64,000 nucleotides of DNA from Symbiodinium natans (taxonomy: Eukaryota > Sar > Dinophyceae > Suessiales > Symbiodiniaceae): contig CAJNDS010002317.1 in NCBI GenBank assembly GCA_905221605.1, forward strand, positions 334,501 through 398,500, in the 5' to 3' direction. The notes below the pieces were generated by a model. That model had not been told where the DNA came from. It was given only the letters and a program-made list of their open reading frames with translations, and did no database searches. This document shows positions 18,957 through 30,900 of this stretch, piece after piece. Positions within the stretch are counted from its first letter, which is position 1; each line of letters opens with the position of its first letter. A program made the translations under genes and the position numbers.

Positions 18957-21900
18957 GTTTTGGTGGTTTAGGGTTTAGGGTTTAGGGTTTAGGGTTTAGG
19001 GTTTGAGGTTTAGGGTTTAAGGTTTAGGGTTTAGGGTTTAAGGTTTAGGGTTTAAAGTTTAGGGTGGGTCTCTTTTTTTTTTTTTGGGGGGGGGGGGGGG
19101 TTGGGGAGGAGGTTCCAGTGGCTTTCAAGGTTTAGGTCTATTTCTGGTAGGCCCCGAAAATCCTAAAACCCTAAAACCCTTAAACCCTAAAACCCTAAAT
19201 CCCTAAAACTCTTATACCCTAAAACCCTAAAATCCTAAAACCCTAAAACCCTAAAACCCTACAACCCTAAAACCCTTAAACCCTTAAACCCTCAAACCCT
19301 TAAACCCTTAAACCCGTAGACCCTTAGACCTTAAACCCTTAAACCCTAATTAAACCCTAAACCCTAAACCCTAATTAAACCCTAAAGCCTATACCCTTAA
19401 TCCCTAAACGGGTTTTATAGACCGAGGCGAAGTCCGAAGGGGCCGAGGTGCCAGCTAGAAAAACTCCAGAATGTGTAGGGTTCTGGGTTTAGGGTTTAGG
19501 GTTTAGGGTTTTAGGGTTTTAGCGTTAAGGGAAGGTGGGGGGGTTAGGGGTCAGGGTTTAGGGTATGGGGAATACCTTGGTTGCTTGGTTCACCCCCTTG
19601 TTATCTCTTATAGGTTATTGGGGAACCCTAAAACCCCAGACCCTAAAACCCTAAAAACCTAAACCCCCTCCCACTTTCACGCGTGGCAACCTTAATGAAG
19701 CCCCTAAACCCTAAACCCTAAACCCTAAACCCTAAACCCTAAACCCTAAACCAGTTTATGTGGGGGAACTTGGGAGCTTCGGGACTCCAGGAGAAGACTG
19801 CGGCCTCGGCCGGGGCCAAGAAGCAGCCCCCCGTCGCCTTGAGTTTAGAGGGTTTAGGGTTTAGGGTTTAGGGTTTAGGGTTTAGGGTTTAGGGCTAGGG
19901 TTTAGGGTTAAGGTGTTTTGGGAGTCTTGGGTTTGAGGGGTTCTGGGTGTTGAGGGATTTTGGGGGAACCCTAAGCCCCTAGGCCTGTTGGGGTTCTGAG
20001 GGGTAGTTTCATGGGCCCTTAATACTCGGAGGTTCATGGTACTTATAACCAACTACAACTGTACTTGTAACCCACTTATAAGCCCCTTAACTGCCCTAGT
20101 ATGGTTCTAAGTACAGTTATAAGTACCAGGAACCTCTAAGTATGGTCCCGAACCTCCCTGAAAGGGTTCTGATGTATGAGCCCTTAGCTTGTATGGGGCA
20201 TGTAAGGGGTACCCTTTCAAGGGCCCATACTGAGAGACCATGTAACGGGGTTCAGGTACATTAGAACCAGACCTGAATTTGTGTCATCCTTCAACAAACC
20301 AAAGCCCTACACGCCCAAACCCTCCTAAACCCTCTACAACCGGGAAGCTCAACCCTAAACCCTGGTTTCGGCTTCGGGGCTTTGGGTTTTGTGGTGTTGT
20401 TTGGTGTGTTTGGTGTGTTTGGTGTGTGGGGTGTGTTTGGTGTGTGGGGTTGGGGTCGGTGTTTGGGGCTTCGGGGCTTTGGGGTTTTGCGGTTCTGGGC
20501 TTTTGGGGTGCTTCGGTTTGGTGTTGTGGTGTCCTGGGCTTGCGGTGCAGTGTCATGTTGCACGCTGGCGCCCGATATGCGCTCTTCGGAGATGCTGCTG
20601 CAAAAGCCCTCACCCTAAACCCTAAACCCTAAACCCTAAACCCTAAACCCTAAACCCTAAACCCTAAACCCTAAACCCTAAGCCCCTGGTAGCCTTCCCC
20701 GCCGAACAAGGTTGGGCATGATCCGCTCCTGCGCTTCGCGGCTTCTGGCGCCTCGGCCTGTGGGGCGACAGGGTTTCAGGGTTTTGAGGGTTTTGGGGGT
20801 TTAGGGTTTAGGTTTAGGGTTTTGGGGTTTAGGGGTTTTAGGGTTTGAGGGTTTTGGGGGTTTTGGGGGTTTGGGGTTTTGGGGTTTTGGGGTTTTGGGG
20901 TTTTGGGGTTTTGGGGTTTTGGGGCTTAGGGGTTCGAGGGGCTTGGGGTTCAGGGAGAGGTTTGGGGCTCAAAATTTTGGGGTTGCGTTTGTCTGGAAGG
21001 ATGTTTTGGAGGGCGCTTTTTGTTTCAGGGTTGGTTGTGTTACGGGTGTTTTTGGGAGAGGTTTGCGGGTTTCTATTTTTTTGTGTTGGGGGGGGGGGGG
21101 CTCGGGTTGGGGCTCGGGGCCTTTGAGAGGCTCTGCTTGTTGAGGACAGCTTTAAGAGCTCCTCAGGGTTTGCTGTGAGGGTCTTTAGCAGTTCTCTAGT
21201 GCTCGACAGGGCTGAGGTTGGTTTAGCCCTTCCGGGGGTTTAGGGTTTAGGGTTTAGGGTTTAGGGTTTCATTAGTGTCGGGGTCAAGGGGGGTTTGGGG
21301 GATTTAGTGGCCAGGGTTTAGGCTTCCTCATGGTCGAGGATTGACAGGGCTAGGCCGTGATGGCTCTGCAGGGGTTTCGTTCTTGGGGCTTGGGCAAGCA
21401 GCGTGCAGGAGTACAAGTTTTTTTGGCAACCCTATAGCAAGGCCTAATTTCCTGTGGGATGTGACTCCCAGACCCCAAACCTCAAACCCCAAACCCTTTA
21501 TCCCAAACCCCAAGCCCCAAACCCCAAGCCCCAAGCCCCAAGCCCCAAGCCCCAAGCCCCAAGCCCCAAGCCCCAAGCCCCAAGCCCCAAGCCCCAAGCC
21601 CCAAGCCCCAAGCCCCAAGCCCCAAGCCCCAAGCCCCAAGCCCCAAACCCCAAACCCTAACCCTAAACCTCAAACCCCAAACCCTAAACCCTAAGCCCCA
21701 AACCCTGAACCCCAAACCCCAAACCCCAAACCAAAATCTCAAGCCCCGGATGCACGAACTGGGAAGCCAAGCTCGCTGCCAGGACTAGGGTTTTGGGTTT
21801 AGGGTTTAGGGTTTAGGGTTTAGGGTTTAGGGTTTCGGGTTTAGGGTTTAGGGTTTAGGGTTTAGGGTTTAGGGTTTAGGGTTTAGGACGTGGTCACCAA

Positions 21901-24900
21901 CGCCTTGGAGCTCTCCGAAGGCAAAGGCTCAGCGGGATGCAAGGGGGTTCAGGGTTTAGGGTTCAGGGTTTAGGGTTCAGGGTTTAGGGTTTGGGGTTTA
22001 GGGTTTGGGGTTTAGGGTTTAGGGTTGGGGTTTGAGGGTTAGGGTTTAGGGTTTAGGGTTTGAGGGTTTAGGGTTTTAGGGTTTAGGGTTTCGGGTTCCA
22101 GGGTTTAGGGTTTCAGGGTTCTGGGTGTTGGGGTGTTGGGGGTTCATGGTTCATTGTCCCGGGTTTAGGATGGGGAACCGATTTTGAGGGGCTCGGGGTT
22201 CAAGGCTCACTGTCTTGTAGTTGAGTATGGCCCTGGGGGGGGGCCTGCTGATTTCGAACGGTAAGTTTTGGGTAGCTATATCTGTTTGGGGATTTGGGAA
22301 TGTTGGTAATTGTTTGCCGGCTCCGATAGTCAACCCCAAACCCCCAAACTCGAAATGCCCTACACAAACCCTAAACCCCCGAGCTCTTGCAAGGCACAAG
22401 AAACTGTTTTGGGTGTCGGGGTTTAAGGTCCTGTTTCCTGCCCCTCAACCCCTTTGCCCCTGAAGCTCGGGGCCTCTAAGCCTCTTTACCACTAATCCCC
22501 AAACCCCTTGCCAACAACCCTCGATCGCGGAGGCCAAGCGCCTGGCGACCAGGACAAGGTCTCAGCTTGAATCAAATTTTTCGGGGTTGCGCGTGAGAAT
22601 AGTGGGGGATTCTGGTAAGCCTAAGTCGAAGTACAAAACCCTTCAAACTTTTTCCTTAAACCCCAAACGCTACCCCCCCCCAAACACTAAAACCCTAAAT
22701 CCTAACCTTACTAAACCCTAAGCCCTAAGCCCTAAACCCTCAATCCTAAACCCTAAACCTAAACCCCAAAACCCACAGAAGAACAGAAGAGACGTGCCTG
22801 GAGGTGAACTTCGCCGCGGTCGCCGAGGAGGCGCGGGTTTCCCGAGTTAGGGTTTAGGGTGTAGGGTTTAGGGTTTAGGGTTTAGGGTTTAGGGTTTAGG
22901 GTTTAGGGTTTAGGGCCAGAGTAGGTCTTGTAGGGGCCAATGAAGGGCACCCTAAACCCTAAACCCTAAACCTTTAAACCCTTAAACCCTAAACCCCGTA
23001 CTAAGATTGTAGAGGAAACCCGACGTTCGCACCCATCGACTTAGGGATACTTGGAAATAAATTTCACTTTTTAGGCACGTTAATTCCTAAGAAACAACAA
23101 AAACTATCATTTTGGCTAGGGTTCTAAGTTCAGTATAGTCGACACTCGGCCCGGTTCACACTGTAGCTTGTATGTAGGGCTGGCCCGAAACCCTAAACCC
23201 TAAACCCTGCTCAGGCTCTCGGGTTTGAAGGTTTAGGCTTTGAACCCCAACCCGCGTCTAAGGGCGCAGGCGCAAGGGTTCAGTGGATTAGAGCTTCTAG
23301 AGCTTCAAGTCCTAAACCCCTAACCGTAAAACCCTAAAACCCCAAACCTGAAATGCCTAAACCCAGAAAGGTGGTGACCATGAGTAGCCTCGCTGTGGAC
23401 AAGGCGAACAAGCCGCTACTGAAGCCAGGCATTTGGGGTCTTGGGGGGGGTTGGGTTGTACAGGGTTTGGGAGGGTTTATGGGGTCAACGGGTTTTGGGT
23501 TTGGTGGTTTAGGGTTTGGGGGGGTATAGTGGTCTTCGATTTAGGATGAGGGACGGCTTGCAAGGCGTTCTGTTTCTGGAGGGGGGGGGGTGGGCGGGCG
23601 GGGGCGGGCGGGAGGGGAGGCGGGAGGGGAGGCGGGATTTTTTGGTCTATATCGCAAAGTCGAGAGGCAAAAAAACCCTGCAAGCCAACCCCATAGATCC
23701 ACAAGCCTACAAGTCCTACGCCCTAACTTCCGGAATCCGTTTGGGTTATAGCGCCATCCACTTCGCGTTCTTGGAGCGAGGTGCCCAAATTGAGTTCGAC
23801 CTCTATGGAAGCTAAGGGTGTGTGCAACCCCCAGAAGGTGAGTTCGTAAATTGATGGTCCCTTTAAGGGTGCCCGAACTAAGAGGGGCCGCCTGATAATG
23901 AGGACCCTAAAAAGGAACCACATTTTAGAGAAGTGACTAGCCAATGTTGTACCTCTGCTGTTTGTTTGTTTGATAGGCATGTGCTCATGTGAGCAGAAGC
24001 TTGCTTCTGCAGCAGCTCAACATTCGGTTGCTGCTTGCTTTTCTCGGAGACTGGGAGAAGTACTGGTCCGAAAAAAACATATTTGCCAAAATAGGGGTTC
24101 CCCCGAATCTATCCCGAGCCACGATAGTCCTTATTTCAGCAGCTGTCAGAAGGGGTACCTGTTTTTTCGGAAACCCTAGGCCCTAAATCTTAAAACCTCA
24201 AAACCCTAAACCCGAAACCCTAAACGCCCCTAAACCCTCAACCCAAATGAAACGTCAATTTACGTGTCCTGCCTCGATCGACTCGAGGCCGGCGGTTCGG
24301 TCAGCCCAACAGGCCTGTAGTCGTATCAGCCCAATCTACCCCAAAACTGAGCTCCTGCTCAGGAACTTAAAGCTAAGTTACCACAGTAGGGTTTTCTAGT
24401 ACGCAAGTAGTGTGCCTTGAAGATGGTATAGCTTAGCCTAAGTCAAGTTCGCTATCAAGAACCCAGCAAACTTTTTCTTGCACCTACGCAGGTGTGGACC
24501 TGGAGATCAAGAACCTTCTGGTTGAAAAGGAGGAGATCCCGCTGGTGTTGCCAAGCTGAGCATCTATGGTCCTCCTATACTCCAGGGCGCCCCGAACATC
24601 GCCATACCCAACTAATATAGGGGCCTGAGTGCGTAGAATAGGGCTTTGGGGTTTATTGTGGTATAATTACAAAGGGACCATTAAGGGAACACTAGTGGCA
24701 AATATTCCGACCCTACATTTGTTCCTTGTCCGCGTTTGTGTGCGCCGCCACGGCTGCCGAAAAACCACGCCAGGGCCGGGCCAATGCCCAGTATCAACCA
24801 GTCTAGCAAACAAGGATGGGGAGGTACAAAGAGTTCTCGTTGTCTATTTAGCCTAAGGCGTGAGGAGAGAACACCCATGCCGGTGGCTACATTAATTAGT

Positions 24901-27900
24901 ACGAGGATGTGAGGAAGGGACAAAGCTATGTTGAATGCACCTGCATTCAGCAACTTCGACCGTAGGCTCTTTTTACATGCAGGCGTCAAACCTAAACCCT
25001 AAACCCTAAACCCTAAACCCTAAACCCTAAACCCTAAACCCTAAACCCTAAACCCTAAACCCTAAACCCTAAACCCTAAACGCCTCTTTTTGACTGGTTG
25101 GTGAGTCGACAAATGACGACTGCGGCCCAAGCTCCAAGTCCTGAACTCCCAGAACTCTTGAATCCTCAAACTTGGGATGTATACTAAGAGTCCTTAATGG
25201 GGATTATAATCGGGGGTACTATTCTCCCTACTAAGGATTGTTAGCATAAGGGCGAACATCCAAACCCCAAACCCTAAACCCAAAACCCTGAACCCTGAAC
25301 CCTCAACCCTCAACCCTAAACCCTAAATCCTAAACCTCAACTCCACATGTCCAAGGCTGGGGAGCACGTCGCAGTGCACGCAGCTCCTGTACAACCTGGT
25401 GGTCGCTGGGGCTGTTTTAGAACGCCAAGGGTTTGGGGTTTAGGGTTTCGGGTTTCGGGTTTAGGGTTTAGGGCTAGGAATAAGAAGGGCGGGGCTTTAC
25501 GCTATGAAGGTCCTTATTGGGGTCCTTATTTTATGGGGATACAATTGGGGGGTCCATTTTTGTGGGGTCCCCTAGGTTCGTAAATCCCCAACTGGGGTTG
25601 CTTTAGAACGCCTTGAGTTTTTGTGTTTTGTGCTTTTTTGGGGGGTTGGGTTTTGCATTTTTTCAAGTTCTACAGTTCCATGGGCTCTAATCCCTATTTC
25701 CTTATAACCCATAGAATTTTCCTTATGTGTGTCACAATATATGTATATGCATACGTATATGTACATGTATTTGCGCCCGGGAACCAACCTATGTTCGGTT
25801 TCGGCTTTGCTTTCTTCTAAACGAAATGAAAGGTACCCTGGCGGGTGGAGCAGACCGTCATTCCCCTCAGTGCCCTTGATGCTAAAGATGCCCTCCTTTT
25901 CACCTCCATCATTTGTAGCCGCTCCGCCTGTTCTCGAAAGACCTTTAAAGGGCCATTTCACGCAAGACGATGCTCTCAAGATACTGTTGTGCAACCACGA
26001 ATATTTTGCTTTGCTTCCATTGATGCTCCAGAAGGTCCTCATCTGCAACCCCCTACATGTTTCAAAGAAGATCCCCGCCCCTCAGTTTGACAGCCCCTCA
26101 CGACAGAACACCCTTTATTCTTTTGCCATATAGCTCCCAGGAACCCAACACAAAAATCGCACAGCCCCAAACCCCAAACCCTAAACCTGAAACCCTAAAA
26201 CCCTAAACCCCTAAGCCTAAACCCTAAACCCTAAACCCTAAACCCTAAACCCTAAACCCTAAACCCTAAACCCTAACCCTAAACCCTAAACCCTAAACCC
26301 TAAACCCTAAACCCTAAACCCTAAACCCTAAACCCTAAACCCTTCTCATGGCCCAATGTCGACCCGAGGTCAACGCCTGCAAGTTCACCTCCAAGGGGTC
26401 GGCGCCCGGCCTGCGGTTGGGTGCCTTTTAGGGTTTAGGGTTTAGGGTTTAGGGTTTGCCGTGATAGGGCGTAGATGCTGTGAAGGTTTGGATGCAGCAG
26501 CGGCTCGAATGCCTCGTCAGGTGCGAAGAGTAGTTCTGGCCCGATTGGGGAGGGCCATCTAAAAACTTGTCTCCCACCCCACGCCGTCCGAGGCGGCAAA
26601 ACCACCCAAACCTATTCCTTTTAGGGCTTAGGCCTAAACTCATGACAATCGCTTACTTTCCAAAAAAAATCCTTTCCGTCACCGATGGCCACTTTCAGCC
26701 AAGGGAAAGGTTTGAGGCTAGGTCTTCAGCTGCATAGGAAAGGAGAGGTTTGCAGAGTCAGGAACAGAGAGCGGGGAGGGTCAGGAGGGGTCATGGGGCC
26801 AAGGAGGCCGGCCGGGCCATGGCAGGTCAGCGGGGGGTCAGGGCGGTCAGGTCAGGAGGGGGGGGGGCTGGGTCGACTTTCGCCATAGACGTCGAAGGAG
26901 GGTTTAGGGTTTAGGGTTTAGGGTTTAGGGCTTTGGCGTTCTAAGGTTCCTTGTTTGAGGTGTTTGAAGGGTTTAGGGGTTTGGGGCTTAGGGCTTTGGA
27001 TGTTCTAAGGTTTTTTTTGAGGTGTTTTAAGGCTCTAGGGACTTTAGGGCCGTTTAGGGTTTAGGGTTTAGGGCTTGGGGGTTTTTGGGTGTTTACAAGC
27101 TCTGTATGATTAGGGATCTGGGCCCTCGAGTGCGGCGGACGAGTCCCCTTCGCCCTAAACCCGAAGCCAGCCTCGGCTCCAAACCCTAAACCCTAAACCC
27201 CCCCCCCCCCCCAGCATCCCTGCAGCTCAAAGTCCGTGTAAACTGCAGTGCCCCCAATGTTTGAGAGAGGCCCATCAGGTGAGGGGAGTTAACCCCCCCC
27301 CTTTTGGGTAACTTTGCAATCGACTCCCTCACGTATACAAAAGAAATAAAGAAATGAAAGGGACCCTGACATAGAACCCAGGTGTCCATCAGCTATTCTC
27401 ACCTGGCGGAAGCAGATCAACTGGAGATCCGGGTGGTGGACACGGGCTTCCCGGCTGTCACTGGTCTTTGGTAGAAAACCTAAACCCGCAGGTCAAGGAT
27501 GTGCAGGTTTACAGTGCTTGTGGAAGCTTATGCACGTAGAAGGCGCATCTATGGAACGAGAAAACCTTTTTGCAAAGCAGGCCGTAGGTTTATGTAGAGG
27601 CGCACATGCCGAAATCCAGGCGCCTTCTCATGTTACAGCTGGCGTGGTTTGAGATGTGAAGCCCAAAGCCCTCAACCTATGGGCTGGAGGCCCTAAACCC
27701 TTATTTCAGCAGCAATAGACTCCATCCGGCCTAGCCGAAGGTTGCGATCAGCCTCGTTTAGGGTACGGCTCCCTGAAACCCAAACTAGCCTCAAAACTGC
27801 CCGGAAACCCCAAATCCCGACACCGGCCCAGACTCCCCCAAATTGGGAGAGGGTTTCAGGGGCTTCGGGGGCGGTTGAACCCGGCTTCAGAAGCACATCC

Positions 27901-30900
27901 CACAGAAGCAGTCGGGGTTCTGAAGCCAGAGTTTTGGGGGGTTAAGTGGTTGGAAGGTCTGCGCGGTATTTCTCGAGCGGGGTGGGCTGTACAGCTTTTG
28001 GAGGGCCTATTGTCCTTGGCTCAGATTCCTCGTTGCGCCCCGAAAGCCCCTCCAAGAGCAAAAGCAGCTGGGAGAACCCCGCCGCCAAGCCCGGAATCTT
28101 CTCAAAGTGCACGCTCTCGGGCGCGGCGGGCGCAATGCCCACACGATCCCACCCTAAAAGCCGTAAGCCCTTTAGACTCGAGACCCTGAAGAAGCCTCAG
28201 CCTCAAACCTCTCCCAGGTGCTGGTATCCCTCCGGAAGCGCTTGGGAAGATCTTCCAGCCGCTTGAGCAGGAGCTTCATTTTGCCCGTGTGGTCAAAGGA
28301 TTTAAATTTGTCGTTTGTGTTTTCGTTTCTTTGGTGCAGAAATTCTGACAATGCTGATCTGCGATGTGACTATATCGAAATGCAGGATCCATTATCATTA
28401 GCATTGTCAATTGTCACTCTATCCATCCATTCTTATATGAGAAGTCTTTCAATGTCTTTCAATCTTATCATGAACACCCCCAGCAGATCTGCTTGATTGC
28501 ATCTGTGCTTTTGGTTGCTGCAGAGGTTTGCGATATTTCCTGTTACAAGCGGCTGACTTCCAAAGTCCTGTCTTAATTCTGCCGTTGGCAGCGAGACCAC
28601 CTGGTGCACCTGCGAGACGGCCTAAACCCTAAACCCTAAACCCTAAACCCTAAACCCTAAACCCTAAACCCTAAACCCTAAACCCTAAACCCTAAACCCT
28701 AAACCCTAAACCCTAAACCCTAAACCGCTTCGTTAGTGCGACCTCGTAGGTGCCCTTCATCGTCTTAGAAGGGACCCTAACAATCGGGAACCGACCCCTA
28801 TCAATGCGGCATGAAGATCTTCTTCGTTAAGATAAACCCTAAACCCTAAACCCTAAACCCTAAACCCTAAACCCTAAACCCTCGGGGCCCCAAGCCCTGA
28901 ACCCCTATGGCCTGCACCCCAAACCAGAGCGTCGAGCCTCCTTTGATTGATGCCCGATGCATTGCCAGGTTTAGGGTTTAGGGTTTAGGGTTTAGGGTTT
29001 AGGGTTTTGGGTTTAGGGTTTAGGGTTTAGGGTTTAGGGTTTAGGGTTTAGGGTTTAGGGTTTAGGGTTTAGCCTGTTATCGCAGAGTTTGGGAGTTTAG
29101 GGTACAGGGCTCAGGTTTTAGGATTTTAGGGTTCCTAGCTTTCCTTTACGCCTTAATTAACGATAAACCCGAAAGCAAGCAAAGAGCCAGAAGCGTACCC
29201 CACTACGGCTTGGGGTTCTTCAGGTAACCCTCTGTTAGGACCCGAGAAGGCCCTTATTTCCCTTTTTTAGGGTTGGGGTTCCCTAAACCAAAAAAAGGTA
29301 CCCTTTCTACTCCTAGGTTACTTCTGGGTCTAGTCTGAAGAGCCAGTAAGGTAGCCCACTATGGCTTGGGGTTGAAGGACTTCTAAACTCTAAACCCTAA
29401 ACTCTAAACCCTAAACTCTAAACCCTAAACCCTAAACCCTCGGAACACGCCGGAGGACCGGATCGCGACGTCCGCCAGCTCTCAGGCACACCTCGGAGAT
29501 CAAGCTCAATCATCTCGGGGTGAACCCTCAACCCCTAAACCCCTAAACCCTAAAGGGTGGTAGGAGCGAGGTTTTAGGGTTTAGGGTTTGAGGGCTGAGG
29601 GTTTAGGGTTTAGGGTTTAGGGCTACAAGGATCCCTGCAGTCGAGACTTCCGCAATTTTTTCCTAGGAGTGCGAGCTGGCTAAAGACGATGGTGATGAGC
29701 AGTTTTTTTGGGGTTCCAGGTACATCCTCGGTATCCCAAACCCTATATATGTTCCCTAATCCCTAAACCCTACACCCTAAACCCTATTTATAAATCCCTG
29801 GACCCCTAAGCCTAAGCCCGTTTTGGAGCCAGAAAAAACCCTTGAACCACAGAGCTCCCACATGGGACGCACCGCAGGGCTTTGGCTCAACAACCCCGCG
29901 GAAAAACTTCGACTCAGCACCATGCACCTAGACACCCTAAGCCCTAACCCCAAACCCTAGACCCTAGTATTGTAGTGCATAAAGCACATAAAACACCTAG
30001 ACCCCAATATTGTAGTGTATAAAGCACAGAAACCCAAAAAATGCCATGATATGTTGTGCGCGATTTGCTGGTTTTTTTACCACCCCGGTCACCCTAAACC
30101 CGAGCTAGCCAACTGGAAGTCCAATCCTCTGAGTCCTTGCAAAGGCCTTAGGAAACTCTGCCCTCAACAAGCGGCCTGCGAGACAGATGTCCCGCCGCGG
30201 AAGGAGATGCAAGGCAACGAACATCCGGGTCAGTTTTTGTTTTTTTTGTTTTTTTTCTGGGTTTGGGGGCTCCTGGCTTGCGGATTTTCGGATTTTGCCA
30301 GTTTCAAGGCTGTCAAGTTTTTTCTTTTTTGTTTCTGGGGGGGGGGGCTGCTTTGGAGTACATGCTTGTCAGTTCGTCTTTGTCTCAGAAGGCTCCTCCT
30401 GCTCCCCTGAATTATTGATGTTAAGTCTCTGACATCCTAAAGCTCTGATTTGTCTTTGCTCGATTCCACGACATGTCTATAACATGATACACCTTTTGGG
30501 ATGTTCCGGCTTGTACCAGCAATCCTGAATCGGGACTAGAATAGGGGGAGCGGGAATATGCCAAATTGTATTGTATAATACATGTCTGATGTGGTATTGT
30601 GCACGTGTAGTTTTTTTCACATATATATACACACGAAATTCCTACTTCTGTCTCTGGGCAAAATGTCTGAAGTCTGAACCCATTGTAACCACAACACACA
30701 AAAACATGCAAGACAAAACAAGCAAGCCTCTTGTTGAACCCAGAGTCCCGCATCCGGGGTCCAAGCCCCCCGCATCCCATCACTTCCAGCTCGGTAGGCC
30801 CTTGGGATATGACCCTAAACCCTTGGGATATGACCCTAAACCCTAAACCCTAAACCCTAAACCCTAAACCCTAAACCCTAAACCCTAAACCCTAAACCCT

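Noticed and set aside
21328-21742. ORFs of Gly-Leu-Trp or Pro-Lys-Gln-Ala repeats on both strands
   Set aside because: They are translations of the CCCCAAG/CCCTAAA array, as are similar frames at 20.3-21.1 kb.
21926-21946. Extended 3' end of kinase exon 4 to a GGTTCAGGG donor
   Set aside because: The longer exon ends in phase 0 and cannot join exon 5 in its conserved frame. The GC donor at 21927 can.
24681-24989. 102-codon minus-strand ORF
   Set aside because: It overlaps a family I element and intron sequence; no domain is seen and it is probably open by chance.
29879-29889. CTTTGGCTCAA resembling the dinoflagellate spliced-leader 3' end
   Set aside because: Only about ten bases match, the rest of the leader is absent, and no gene follows, so chance is likely.
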